A DNA stretch of 64,000 nucleotides from the NCBI RefSeq assembly GCF_020382885.2, contig NC_058493.1:22255499-22319498 (forward strand), read 5' to 3'. Every line of letters begins with the position of its first letter. The first letter of the stretch is position 1. This document shows, piece after piece, positions 1-12,300 of this stretch. The notes below the pieces were generated by a model. It was not told where the DNA came from. It worked only from the letters and a program-made list of their open reading frames with translations, and did not search any database. The position numbers were made by a program, and so were the translations under genes. This stretch comes from Scatophagus argus. Taxonomy: Eukaryota; Chordata; Actinopteri; Scatophagidae.

Positions 1-2945
1 TTCAACAAATGCACCATCTACTCCTGTTTTGGTAGTATTTACTCTTAACTACAGTGCCCAGTAGTTAGGTATGTAAGTAAGGTATGATTTATAAACTTTA
101 GAAGACTAACTAGAATCAAAGTATTTTCTGACTAAAATTAAACTACATCTGTTTTGTTTTTGAAGATATACATCTTCAGTAGGATCACACTGGTCTTGGG
201 ACTGATTGCCACCGACAGGCTGAGGTAATCAGAGGCCATGTAGTGGGGGTGCCAATGCAGGGGTTTCTGGCAAAGCACTGCATGATCATGATCATCAATG
301 CATGATGATGATGATGTCACTCAAGCACACATTACTGGTAGATTACATGTTGTGTGTAACGTTAACGCTGTATTCCTTCTGTTTAGCTCACAATTGGCAT
401 GATGAAAGCTAAAACAGCCGCCGCAGTGATAACTTTTCATGGGATTTGTTGTCAATAAGAAATACATGGACAGACAGATTTTTATGCTTCACTGCGAGTT
501 TGCATTTTTCCGTGTGCTTTCTAGAAGCTTGTGTCACAGTTTTCGTAAATTCCTTCCATAAATGTGAATTTGGTTTTGCTGCTTCATTCTCATTACAACT
601 TTTATTTTTGATGTCAACAGTCATAATCAGGGATGATTTACCCAATTAGGGTATTCACAAAAGCATTTACTTGTTGTTCACTGAGTTGTATACAACAATA
701 CACTATTTGTGGCCTGGGCAACATATACAGCATAGTTTCTCTTTTCAGTATAACTTTTATCCGTCATTCCTTCCTCTTCTTCTGTGGTTTGAAGTGAAAA
801 GAAAAGTTTGATATCACAGAAGGGGGGAACTAAAGGGGGGAAAAAGCTGGATGCATTTGTGCAAAATTAGACAACCTTCTGTGGACTAAAGAGAAAGAGA
901 GTTTGGGAGAATTTTATGTTTTCTTTCTCGTCTGTCGAAAAGATGAAAGTACTCAAGTGAAAACAAAGGGCAAAAAAAAAAGAAAAGGAATGAACCAATT
1001 GACTACATGGCTGACTGAAAGCAATAATATACAGAAAGAGACTCAGACATGATGCAGATTGTACTTGCTAAATAAGTGGCTATTTAGATTGGAGCCAAAT
1101 ATAGCACGAAAAAATGATTTCCAGGAGACTGTGATTAAAGCAAAGTGTCCATAATATCAAGGCATCACTCTGCAATACATTTCTTGTTTTCAATTTGTCC
1201 TCGACTGTAAACGAGGACATGTAAAACTGCCCCACGTCACGTGTTACAGAAAGTCCTGATTGCTAATGATTGTAAGTGACTGTTGACTTTGTCTATATCA
1301 GTGGCTTTCAAAGCAGGATCCGGAGACCCCCAGGGGGGCCTTGAGGGGGTTTCTAGGGGTCCCCAGCAAAATGGGGGAAAAAAATGTATTTTCAATGTAA
1401 TAACATAAGTAACACAATGGCAGAATGTAGGACTACTGTGGTAACAAAACACCTGAAAGCAAACTTCAAATGAGAATGATGACAGCGTTTGCCTTGCCGG
1501 TTTCCCGAAGCCTTATGTTAGCCTACTGACTCAACACTTCAGACGGAGACGAAGGCTTCAGCCGCCAGTTAAGTCACATACACCGAGAACTGAGATGAGG
1601 AGAAGAATTTTTGTTCACAAAATATGAATGTGTTTCCTAAAACATGTTTTTGTTTTGTTTCGTTTTTGTTTGTTTTTTTCATTCAGCTGTTTCCCACTTC
1701 TTACAGGGTGTAAATAGAAATAATAGAGTGTATCTATACTGACCATTCTACTTTAAAAATGATAGAGTCTCATAATAAAAGCCAACTGTACATTTTTGAA
1801 CAACTTGTATGTTTTTGGGGTTTTTTTGTAGCACAGATAGACACATATTCATTTAATCAAGGAAATAGTTCAAAGATACAATAAAGAACACATTCAGGGT
1901 AAGTAAAACTCTGTGTTCCCAAAGCACCATGGGAAATTGAACTGAAATGTAACAGAAAAAGTATAACCACAATACAAAACCACATCTGAAAGGTAAATTT
2001 TCCATCACTTGATATTTACATAGCATTAAAGTGTGATCTTTGTCAAGAATTGCCCGAGATACAAAATTATCAGTGTTTACAAATCAAATAGAGAAAACAG
2101 GAAACCACATGCATGTTTTAAGAAAAGTTTTCTAAACTATCCAAACAAATCTCATGACAAAACATGTTTATCTAATTCTGCCTCTCTGTTCTGTCTGTCA
2201 GCCCTAAGATTGCTGACTCATACTGAAGATGAATTTTAAATTTAAGGAGAGGCTTGGTACTTTCTGTTCTTGCAAACATTACTCAAACGGGAGGAAATAG
2301 TGCATTCTTTTGGGACTATTGTCATCTGCAGATCAACAAACACTTAACACTTAATGACCGCCAGTATTTTTAAAGTGGCAGGATGGTGACTCAAGGTAAA
2401 CCACAGTGCCCAGATTCATTGTAATGAAATATTTTTAGTGGCCTTTGCTCGGACTAAAAATGAATATATTCAAAATAAAGGAATAAGATCCACCAGGCTT
2501 TGACCATACAAACAAATACCTGTTTGTGAACATTGAACATTGTTGGATTTGATTCTTTTCATTAGATTTGTTGTCAGGAAAATTTAAAATGTAGAATATC
2601 AGCAACCTTATCCTTAAAAAACAAAAAAGCAAAAACAGAGACTGACTGGCAGGTGTGGAAGTGTAAGTTCCCTGCTTGCCATTAAATATCCAGAGAAGTG
2701 GACATAATTCATAGACCTGTCACACGAAGACGAGAGCTTGTCTCCTATAGGTGGATACCACCTCCATAGCAACGCTGCGTCTCCCTCTCAGTGCCTAATT
2801 ATTGCTTTGAATTTATGCCATTTCACTGCAAATGGAACAATCTGTTGAGAACTCACCAAATTAAAGGCTATAGAGTGAGACTGGTTCAACACACACAATG
2901 GAGGGAGGAGTGAATGAAAGCTCATTGGGCATATCAAACAAATAT
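1..2945. other. 3' flank of RS1, no gene seen
   Basis: No coding exon or RNA gene could be supported here. The open frames are short and show neither family resemblance nor linked splice sites. The stretch is AT-rich and lies downstream of the RS1 stop codon. One short dispersed-repeat fragment is listed separately at 1299-1385. Confidence 0.6.
1299..1385. repeat. dispersed repeat fragment, class uncertain
   Basis: A G/C-rich block of alternating runs (cccccagggggg, gagggggtttctaggggtcc) ends in gcaaaatgggggaaaa. From memory it resembles a short dispersed repeat that is common in teleost genomes. The class cannot be assigned by eye. Confidence 0.35.
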
Positions 2946-2951
2946 TTTAAT
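2946..2951 (-). promoter_or_regulatory. RS1: candidate poly(A) signal of RS1 (ATTAAA)
   Basis: The minus strand reads ATTAAA about 190 nt after the RS1 stop codon, a plausible distance for a short 3' UTR. No transcript evidence is available. Confidence 0.35.
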
Positions 2952-3139
2952 GAAATCGCACAAGTCAAACTGTTTTGCTCATATTTCAAAGCTCAGCTTG
3001 TGGTTTTACACATGTAGCAGTAAGGGGCCAAATCTGTGGATAAATCAGCGGAGCACACGCTCTGACGATGCGGGCTTTAGGTGTAGGCGAAGGTTTGGGA
3101 GTTTTGGGACAAGATGTTGGGGACAGCGGGAAAAGACGT

Positions 3140-6100
3140 TCAGGTGCACTTGTTCATGCAGAGCAGCAGCTCCATGCGCAGGGCGATGCGTGTGTGCCAC
3201 CCGAGGGGGAGGATGCGGATGTAACGAGCCACGATGGGCGGCCGCAGGAGGTTCTGCACGGACGAAGAGCGGTCCGAGTTTCCGTAAAACACCTGAGGAG
3301 AGAGGAGTGGGAGGGCAGGACGGATTAGTTCAGACTGGCATTAATACTGCTGCTTTTTAACCGGTCAGTGAGTTGTTCACTCTGTGACATCAAAAACAGT
3401 GAAAAGTGCCTATCAGAGTTAGAGAAGGAAATGAACTGATGAATTGTTTGTTTTGAGGAGACAACCAAAGATAAGTTTAAAACCAGTATTTTTTTTCTTT
3501 CTTTTGCTTGTTAAATGACAACAATTAGACAATTAGCAAAATTGTTGGTGACCAGATTTTCTGTATGTGAACTAATTAATCCATACATGAGAACATCTTA
3601 TGTGAAACATCAAAAATAAAAGACCTTTTCCAATAACAAATACTCAGAATTTTTCAAATCTGTGTATGCTGTAAGTGTATGTTAAAAAAAAAGTTAGAGA
3701 TGTGAACAAATCTTCATCAATGATTGATTTATTGACTATGGCATCACCATTGGGTCAGTGTAATGTTAATGTTGTCAGATGACTGAAACATTTGAAAGGA
3801 CACGTCATCCTGTCAGTTTTTATCACAATAAGACCGTTTGTGTCACATTTATCCGACAGTGTTTTTGTTTCTGTGTTTCGACTGGGTTCGACTGACCCTG
3901 TTGTTTCCAGTCTGGTCTTTGTAATAGATCCAGTTGAGTTTTTCATCTGTGCGGTACTGAACGCTGTACTTGGTGACCCACTCGTCAGCGTCACAGCGGC
4001 CCTGACTGAGGATCCCCGACACCACCATCACGTCCCTCAGATCAATCTGCAGCCACTGACTGTTGTCCTGAAACTTAGACAGCCAGGCACACCTGGAGGA
4101 CGAACGCAAACAGCTGCTGAGTCAGCGCCAGAAAACAAAGCAACTCAATGAAGTTCATTAGTTTTATTACTGTCACATTTAAGAACATCTCACATAAAAA
4201 GACCCCTTAGGTTGGCAATGATGCCAAACCTGTACTTTTCAGGGGCAGTCGTGGATCAGCGGTTAGGGTGTCGGACCCGTAACCGGTGGATCGCTGGTTC
4301 GATTCCCCGTCCCGGTGTCCATGGCTGAGGTACCCTTGAGCAAGGTACCTAACCGCGGTCGCCCACTGCCCCGGGTTTGCTGTGTGTGTGTGCACGTCAC
4401 TTGGGTGGGTTAAATGCAGAGCACAAATTTCGTTGGAGTGAGTTCCCTCCAATGACAAAATATGTCACTTTAATCTTTAACTTTATTTGATCATAGAATA
4501 CATCAGCCTGAGGACCTTTGCTCCATGTCATCTTTAGCATTGTGGTTCGGTTCCTTTCATAATGAATAAAGTCTTCAGAGTCAGCAGTTTCATTTAACAT
4601 ACTGCATATTTCTCTGCTATATTCTTGAATTTCCTGTCTTATTTATGTTTGCCTGTTTTGAAGCGAGAACATATTGCATGTTAACCTTACCAGATGCACC
4701 TCACATCATCACAGGTTGCATTTACTCTGGGAGCATTTTTTTTCCTAATGCTGCTCCTCACAGATGGCAGGTGCACGGGCATTCGTTTATTAGGGTCTTT
4801 TCATGAAGACAAGACACAGAGCAACAGTTTGTTTGTTAAAATTAAAGGAACAGTCCACCCGAAACTTAAAATTCTATCAATATCTACTCACCCCCCAACA
4901 CCCTTTGGGATGAGCGTTATGGAACCATTTTAGGTTTATTTTTCAGTTTGGAAGAATGCTGCGATGCTGTGTGGCTGTGATGATCCAGAATTGTTTGGTG
5001 GAAGAAGAAATCTGATTTTCCATCGGCATAAGGATGACATTATGATAATGACTGAATTTTCACTTTTGGGTGAACTGTTCCTTTAAAACAAACCTCACTG
5101 CAGCTGTATAATCATGCAGATGTTTTGCTAGTATCCGAAAACATGTTGGGCTGTACCTACCCGAAGCCCTGGCTGTTGAGCCTGGCCTTGCTCGGGACCC
5201 ATGAGGAGAACCAGCCGGTGTACTGGTCCTGGTTGGAACAGGTGATCTGGTCTGGACTCACTGATCCGGCCTCAAAGCCCAGAGGCCTGTGGTATGGACA
5301 CTCTGCCAGAGGATCAGAGACAAAATTGTAATAATGGTCTTGACTTGCATGTCTTTTGTTATATCAGTTATTGTTTTTCACTCAAAGACCTCCTGCAACA
5401 TGAATTTCAAGGTCACCAGACCTGTCGGCTGCTAAGCAGTAAAGCACTGCACTGTGACTGGCAAATGATCGTCACTAAGTCTTTCTACAATCATGTTCTC
5501 ATCTCTCTATTCTTTGCCCTCTGTCCATATTCACCCCTGCCGACTCCCATCCTTACATCCTCTCGCTCCCCCCCGGTCCCCTGCCGTTAGCAGCATCGGT
5601 GTGACCCATATCCCATCCTAAAAGCCTGCGGTTTAATTCTCCTCAACGAGAGATCAGTGATGTCCATTAGGGCGGCAGGAGGACAGATGGCCACGTTCTG
5701 CTCTCCACAGCTTTAGCTCCATGTTGCTCCCATGTTTTGATCCGTCGATCTGCCCTCTCACTTTTCACTAAAATCACATGAGAGGAAGTCCTATAATGAC
5801 TTAGTAGATAAACGTTAAGAAAAAATATGTGAATGGGAGTAATGAAAAAAGTCCTTTGCATGAATGAAACTTCAGCACAAAAAAAAAAAGCTGTAGATAC
5901 ATGGAGCACAAACCTGCTGTGCTTTTGTTTACTACCGTCTTAATCTGGCACAGGGTCACTTCCTGGCTAATCCCAGTATTACAACGACTACAGCAGCAGC
6001 AGCGCCTGTGTGAGTCAGGAGATAAGTGTTTACATAACAGCAACGCGAGTGACTCCGTAGTCCTCCCCGACGTATTTCACGACTAAAATAAAACATACTC

Positions 6101-8448
6101 GGATGGCTGAATTATAAAAACAAGAGGTGAAACACGAGGAACTGAGGTGGAATCAAGTCTGATGCCGAGCAGGAAAGTCTGTCTCACTCGTCATTTATCA
6201 TCACCAGGCCCTCGTAGAGGTAATTACTGGTTTCTGTGCAATCGGCACAGTCTATTAAGAGGCCCATAATCTGAGCGTCATGTGCTGAAGCAATGATTAT
6301 CTGCTGAACTTCTTTCTCCTCTCTGTCACCGGTTCCCATGTGATTTGTGGCTCAGTTGACACACAAACAAAACCCTTTCACTGTACATCAACTTCTTCCT
6401 CTCTTCTAGTCTGATATGATCCAAGCCATGATCTTTCTGTCTCTGGCCCAGTGAGGCTGTTTGCTTGTTTGATCCCAAAAACAGATTTAAAGCATGAGAT
6501 TTGGTGGAAAGTTAAACCTCAGGCCAAGTCGAAGGGAGATTTCCATCTGCTGACAAATATGATCAAAAGCTAATGGGTGCTGTTGCAGGATTATTTTGTC
6601 AACTGTTGTTTGCACGGTCAAGAACGAACTTTTTTCAGTCAAATGAACAGTTTTCAGTCTGTTTCTGGATTTATGTAAAGGTCCAAAGCCAACACTGTGA
6701 GAGAGAGAACATCTCTGAGCAAAACAAGAAACAAAACAAAAGTGCCACCTGTATCCTATAATTGTCTACATATCTGTCTGCACTGTGTGTATTTTGATGC
6801 AGATTAAGATCCAGATGCAGACCACATTTTCTATTACTGAAATAGCACATTTGGAGGATAGTGCAGCCTTGGCGGAGCTTTTGCGTTTCTTTTCCTGGCT
6901 CCATCTGCATCATTTTCTCTGGAGATGACCAGTGAAGCATGTCCACCCTGTGGCGTCAAATCTGGAGTCTAATGCACTCATGCATGTGCATGTACATATA
7001 GAGATTTTCTTTCTGTGTCACGCTCACACACACACAGGGTGAAACTGTGGAGCGTGGCAAATTTATTGATCAATCGATTAGGCAATTGGCAAGAATTCAA
7101 CCAGGAACATGAGATTTGTTTAAATAATTTCTTCAAGCAAAACGCCCAAACATTTTTAATTTTTAGGTTTTAGCATCTCAAATGTGAAGATTTGCAGGTT
7201 TGTTTTGTCTTATGTTATTGTAATGTCACTTTCTTTGGATTTCAGAACAAAAGCTTCAATCCAAAATGAGAAGATATTTAGAAGATTAACTGATAAAAAA
7301 TAATCCGTAGCTCCAGATCTGTTTACTCCTCGTTACAAGTATCATCATTAGTTCAGTGATTACATTTGATCATCTAATGAGCAGAAGTTAGTTAATTAGT
7401 AAGTCAAAGAGTGGCCTTTTTAGAGGTTACACAATGTGTGATAAAACATCATCGTTTCAGATTTTGCCAAATGGAAACCATGCATACAGTAATTAATGAG
7501 TATATTTTCAAGAAGGTCACAGGTAACTCCGACACAACAAACAGTTTTGCTTTTATGATTTGTATTTGATGGTTCCTACTGTACCGGGCATGCAGTCCAC
7601 TCCTCGCACCATGGAAGAGCCCGTCCCAGTGGAGGAAAACTCAGTCGGGGTTTCCCCTCCTTCGCAGTCACATTTGCAAGACCTGCTGGTCCACGCTTCA
7701 GACACTCCCGCCTCAGGTAAACACACACAAACAACAAGAAATGGATACAAATCCAAAACAGGCGAAAAAAATCATTATTTTAAAGTACAGCTGGTATCAC
7801 AGGTGACTGAAAAGACGGTCCAGCAAAGGGAGATCCTCAGCTGACACCCAATGTTTTTTCAGGATCGACCACAGAGGGCTTGATAAGGTGAGCTACGACT
7901 CATCTGAAAGTGTTCAAGAAACCCTCTGAATTTTGCTTTGTGCAAACACTGCTGGTTTTAACGCCATAAGAGTTAAATCATGTCTGACATCGTTAGGCTG
8001 ATGTTTCTTCGTACCTCTTGAGCACGAATGCTGATGAACTCTTTTCAGGCAGATGGAAGGAAATCCAAAACAAATGTCAACCAGCCAACGAAGCATGGAG
8101 GAAAAAAAATAAAGACTGTTAGGATGCAGTAGCCATTGTAGCAAACAAAATCTGTGCATCGATCTGACAGGTTAATCATTTTACTTCTTAGTAATGGATA
8201 AATAAACACAACAGACTAGCAAGTGTGATGTCACCAAACAAAAAACCCGGATGATAATCTCAAGGATTAATGAGGAAATATCTGCTAGTTGTCAAATTTT
8301 CCTCAAAGTGTTGTCCAGTTTGAGGTAACTTTTTCAAAGATTTTCACATCTTATGGGTTCTGAAGGAGCGGCTTATAAAAACTGAAATCGTACCGTTAGC
8401 TCCCAGCAGAAGCAGGGCCAGCAGGAAACGCTGCACGTTGAGAGCCAT
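3140..8448 (-). CDS. RS1: retinoschisin, secreted discoidin-domain protein, 6 exons
   Basis: Seen: minus-strand coding exons 8448-8394, 8040-8015, 7711-7585, 5302-5161, 4092-3897 and 3292-3140 (stop) join in phase to 699 nt, or 232 residues. Exons 4 (142 nt) and 5 (196 nt) match the human exon lengths, and the 26-nt second exon matches the human micro-exon. The first exon encodes a signal peptide ([18 protein letters not shown]). Next comes the Cys-rich RS1 segment (CKCDCEGG), then the discoidin (F5/8 type C) domain with [42 protein letters not shown] and a C-terminal MNKCT. Known for the family: RS1 is secreted by photoreceptors and bipolar cells, forms disulfide-linked octamers and keeps retinal layers adherent; its loss causes X-linked retinoschisis. 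The least certain part is exon 2, placed only by length, phase and splice sites. In humans RS1 lies beside PPEF1, as it does here. Confidence 0.95.
4242..4490 (+). repeat. tRNA-derived SINE in RS1 intron 4
   Basis: The 5' end carries a tRNA-like head with an A-box-like tggatcagcgg and a B-box ggttcgattcc about 45 nt further on. It is followed by a tRNA-unrelated body containing gggttaaatgcagagcac. This is the normal layout of a tRNA-derived SINE. It lies between RS1 exons 4 and 5. Confidence 0.8.
4846..5082. mobile_element. MITE with TTAA target duplication
   Basis: A 237-bp element begins aggaacagtccaccc and ends gggtgaactgttcct, which are near-perfect inverted repeats. It is flanked on both sides by TTAA (4842-4845 and 5083-5086). 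A TTAA duplication is typical of piggyBac-type elements. There is no coding capacity, so it is a non-autonomous copy, inserted in RS1 intron 4. Confidence 0.75.
7055..7320 (+). repeat. degraded dispersed repeat, family A, copy 1
   Basis: The copy shares tctcaaatgtgaagat and surrounding AT-rich words with three other stretches of this window (near 12955, 42940 and 49010). It starts near an atcgatta motif. It resembles a very common old teleost element of hAT-like type; the assignment is from memory. Lies in RS1 intron 3. Confidence 0.5.
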
Positions 8449-9950
8449 CTTCCAACCTGCTCCAAACCAGACGACACCGACTGTAGACTGAGCAACCAAG
8501 CCAGCAGTGATAGAGGGGCTGGATTACAATAATCCACAGGACACTAATGGCCTTACCTAATGCCGTCCTTATCTGACAAAGCCCCTCCTACAGCTGTTCA
8601 CCCATCAGTACCAACAACCCCTTAGCTCCACCACTCATTCTGGAAATCACTGGGGTCAAGTCAAAAATCCTGCAGGAAAAAACAAACAAACAAAAAAAAA
8701 CTGTGTGTGTGTGTGTGTGTGTGCATGAGAGTGAGAGAGAAGGGGCTGGAGGGTGGTGATGGTTTACACTGGGCCTTGTGATCCATATAATTGAACAGAA
8801 GGGTTTATGGCTCTCCTCGTATGTCTGCTGCATTTGCCATCTACATCATCCTGTTAATATGAAAATGTAAAGAAGAAATAAAGAAAACAAATAGCCTAAA
8901 TAAATAAGGTAGAAATGAAAAATAAACAAGGTTTCCAAATAGCTCAAGTTTGATAAATAAATTATTTCTAAAAAGGTTTCTCGGTAGTCAAGCTGCAACA
9001 CAAAGATGGCTAAAAAAAGTGACAAAAGGAAGGGAAAAAATGTGAAGTACTCTACTCAGAGTAGTAGTACTCAAGTGATGAATCAGCTTCTCACAAATAC
9101 AACAGTAAGAAACAAGAAATGGCTGCCAAAGATACAGTATGTCTCAGGTAATTTAGAAACACCTTCGTAGCCAAATTTAAAGAATTCTTATCAGAAAAAA
9201 AAGAGACAATTTTAACATTTTCCCTTTACACTAGTGTGAATGTACAGGTTCCCACAGCTAAAATGTGATGTGAAATGTGAAAAAAAAAAAAAAAATCAAG
9301 AATAAATCCTCAGTTCTGCTTCTCTGTGAGCTTATTTCTCTTCTGAAATGATGGAGGAAATGCCTATACAATTTGTTTTGTTTGTTTTTGGTAAGATGCC
9401 ATCATGATCAGCTTTCTACAACTTTTATTTTCTAAACAATAAGATCAGATAAAAGTTAGAAACAAGTGAAAAAAAAAATCTTTCAATCTCTAACATCATA
9501 GTTAAGCTGTCTGAAATCAACTTGACTTTTTGGCCACACCAAAACCTCACATGGAGAACAACTGACAGACAACTGACAGACAACTGACAGACATCCTTCC
9601 AGGCCTGTGAAATTCTTTTTTAAAACTGTTAATGATCAAAGAGTATAAAGTGGGATTTTAAAAAACACAGATGACATAATGGATTAAGCAAAATAACAGA
9701 CAGTCGTGTTCCTGTTCATGTTTTACTCAGACTGAAGACATCTGAACTCACTCTGAAGGTTTCAAAGCCTGGTGGGTGAACGTAATCAAGCCTAATTAAG
9801 GCAAAGCTGTTTTCAATTTGTGTTCATCAAAACATTTTTTTTTCACTCCTCAGACTCCTGTTGCTCTCCTGCTTTCAGTCATGGTGGCCTTCTGAGAAAA
9901 ACTGTTCCACCAGCTGATTTGTTTTTTTGCGAGTGTGTGTTTTTGACTAA
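8449..9950. other. spacer between RS1 and the H2B-like gene
   Basis: This holds the RS1 upstream region on the minus strand and the upstream region of the H2B-like gene on the plus strand. It contains a (TG)n microsatellite at about 8701-8722 and three direct copies of an 11-bp actgacagaca unit at 9558-9594. No exon is supported. Confidence 0.6.
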
Positions 9951-9964
9951 ACAGATGCAGGAAA

Positions 9965-10455
9965 ATGAAAGCTCCTGTCCGAGAGACACGCAGAGCTCCT
10001 TCACAAACCAAGAAGAGGAGGATCCGAGCCCACTCCGCTCTGATCTACAGAGCTCATAAAGAGGTTAGAACCACAGCAGAAGCAGCAGCTTCCATGGACG
10101 TGTGGTGCTTAAAACTCCTAATACTTCTTGTTCTTCATCGGTTGATTGTGCTACAGTGTTTCACAAGTCTTTCCAAGTGGTCTGCAGGTCACACACACAC
10201 ACACACTCAATACAAATGAAGGAGTCCTAATGTGCAACCTTCTCATCTCTCCTGCAGATCGCCTCTGCTGGAATGAGGAGTCCAGATTTCCTGGCCAGTC
10301 GGCTCGGTTTTCCCAAACCGGTCCTGCTCAGGCTGGTGAGCTCAGAAGCTTCCCGGCTGTCAAAAACCAACAGACAAAAAGCCATCACTCTGCGAGAGAT
10401 CAATGCTGCTGTCTCACTTGTAAGACGGAGGATTTGTACGAGACCTGCTGCATGA
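9965..10455 (+). CDS. divergent, intron-containing histone H2B-like protein
   Basis: Seen: exon 9965-10063 (33 codons) ends at gag|gttaga. A second exon, 10258-10455, begins after a good acceptor (ctctcctgcag). Both are phase 0 and together encode 98 residues. The protein has a short basic tail (TKKRRIR) followed by a region that aligns with the H2B histone fold almost without gaps. The clearest match is EASRLSKTNRQKAITLREIN, against [20 protein letters not shown] in canonical H2B (helix 2 end, loop 2, helix 3 start). The upstream IYRAHKE stands where H2B has IYVYKVLKQ. The C-terminal alpha-C helix is missing: the frame stops about 13 residues after the REI match. A consensus donor (ctt|gtaaga) after AAVSL could allow an alternative third exon, but none was found. 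A poly(A) signal follows at 10498. Canonical H2B genes lack introns and poly(A) signals, so this would be a variant histone, perhaps germline, or a decaying gene. No ortholog name is claimed. Confidence 0.6.
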
Positions 10456-10497
10456 AGAGCTGGACTCAACGCTGCGAGAATTTTATTAACTTTAATC

Positions 10498-10503
10498 ATT
10501 AAA
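10498..10503 (+). promoter_or_regulatory. candidate poly(A) signal of the H2B-like gene (ATTAAA)
   Basis: ATTAAA lies 43 nt after the H2B-like stop codon. No histone stem-loop was seen after the stop, which fits a replication-independent, polyadenylated transcript. Confidence 0.45.
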
Positions 10504-10795
10504 GAGCTTTTAATCTGTTTACTTTATACCTGATTCAAGTCTGATAAGTCAGTAAGTCAAATAACATCACTCAGCCTGAGCAGGAAGTCACAGCTGAGTA
10601 TCCAAGATTATTAATGACAAACTGTGTTTAAGTTCTGGATGACAGTTCCTGGCAGCTTCTTGGCTAAAATCTTTTCTCTGGTTGCAGTTTCTCAGATGTT
10701 TGTCCAGTTCTCTGTGAATGTGCTTCAGCAGAGCACACCTCATCAGGCTAGAAAGTCTGCTCTGATTTCCAGGTGAAATCCAGCACGCTCTGCAA

Positions 10796-10798
10796 CCC

Positions 10799-10829
<31 letters not shown>

Positions 10830-10830
10830 A
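10796..10830. repeat. homopolymer junction C24-A11
   Basis: A run of 24 C is followed directly by 11 A. On the minus strand the long G run could form G-quadruplex structures. Its length is also prone to sequencing error. Confidence 0.9.
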
Positions 10831-11879
10831 TCTCTGCTTTCTTCACATGAATGCAAACTCAAACAGCAGTCGAGTTCACGTCTCGCTCACATTTCAGGCT
10901 CTAGTTTGTTAGTTGTAAATTAAATATGCATAAGTAGACAACGTAATTATGTTGCCCATACGCGCGCATACGTTTGGATGTGTGTGCGTATCTGTATTAT
11001 TTAATAAGACTAAAGGTCTCGAGAACCCGCTGGCAGCTGATAAAACGCTTCTCTCAGGCCGGAAAACTGGTTTAATAAACGTCTGAAAGGTCGCCACATG
11101 GGACACAGAAGTGATCAGGAAATTACCTGTGACATATTTTAAGGAGGAACAGACGGTGGAGCAGCGGGTCCTCCCCGCTGTGTTGTGGTTTCATCCCACC
11201 TCGTGTTGCCTCCACCTCCCCTCTGTGCGTCCCCGTCTCCTCCTGCTTCACCACCGTCACCGCCTTTCACTGTCAAACCTTCTCCGAACAGCCATGTACA
11301 GGACGTGAAGCGCAACCTTCTCGAGATGCAATTTGATTGATTAATTAATCCCCCCCCCCTCCAATTTATTTTTGGTGCATCACAGGAAATGTGTGTCCCG
11401 CTCCTGATTTCCTGATCGCTCGGATTCAAGCTGCAGGTAGGAACCACAGCAAAGAAACACATTCGCGCAACAAGTCGTTTTGAATGCGCGTCTGGGTGAC
11501 GGTGTGACGGGAGGGGGTGCGCATTGAGAGGTTATTCCGTCTTATTTTGATTTGTTCTGTACAGTTTATGGGGTGTGAAAAGCGCGGGCCGTTTGGGAGC
11601 GTTGAAGCGTGAGGAGCGTCGTCGTCGCGGCGCAGGCTTTGTGTCGGTCAGGTGTCACGATGAACTCGAGCCTGATTTTAACGCGCTTTTGGACGGTGGA
11701 TGGAGTGAGATAAGAAGGATGACCGCATCGAGCCTTGACCCCCCCCAAACATTTTCCCACTAGTTTGATCAGTCCAGCTTTATTACATGCATGTGGATAA
11801 ACTCCGACCCCCTACAGCAGAAAAGTTCAACATCAAGTCGGTATTTGATTTAAGTTGTAACAGTGCTGAAAAATATAAT

Positions 11880-12300
11880 TCCAAATAAAAAGGTTACTTT
11901 GGCATGGAAGTATGGCCTGAAAGTATCGGTATTAAAACACTCCTTTTACATGATCATTTCAGAGTAGCCTAATGGGTATTATAATACTGGGTGATGATTA
12001 CTGATGCAGTAATGTGTATGTATATCACTTTAATGTTACTTTATAGCGGTGGATAACTTGTGAATTTGCCCCCGTGCAGGCGTCGGTTAAGTCTTAACAG
12101 GTAAAAACGAAACAACAGGTAATGTATCTATTGATTGATTATATTTTGTAGTATTTATCTTATTCTGCTGTGTAACCTATCACATAAATATCTTTCCTCT
12201 CGAATGCAGTACAAAGCAGCTGAAAATGCAAATAAAGTTTCAGTGCCTCAAAACTGTACTTAAGTACACTGAGTAAATGTACTTTTCACCACTACTACTG
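11880..12300 (-). repeat. dispersed repeat, family B, copy 1 (degraded)
   Basis: The right end reads gtacttaagtacactgagta and atgtacttttcaccact, the reverse of a common teleost repeat end (agtggtgaaaagtacat...). A second, opposite-strand copy is near 45665. The left boundary is approximate. Confidence 0.45.

Noticed and set aside
7859-7890. Exon-like plus-strand stretch (ttttttcag|...ataag|gtgagc)
   Set aside because: Good acceptor and donor words but only about 25 nt, on the opposite strand to RS1, with no neighbouring exons to join.
9558-9594. Short direct repeats of actgacagaca considered as a CRISPR-like array
   Set aside because: Three adjacent 11-bp units without spacers in a vertebrate genome are an ordinary minisatellite.
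11139-11763. Several open frames in the CpG-richer block upstream of PPEF1
   Set aside because: High GC content lengthens open frames; none resembles a known family or links to a splice site in phase.
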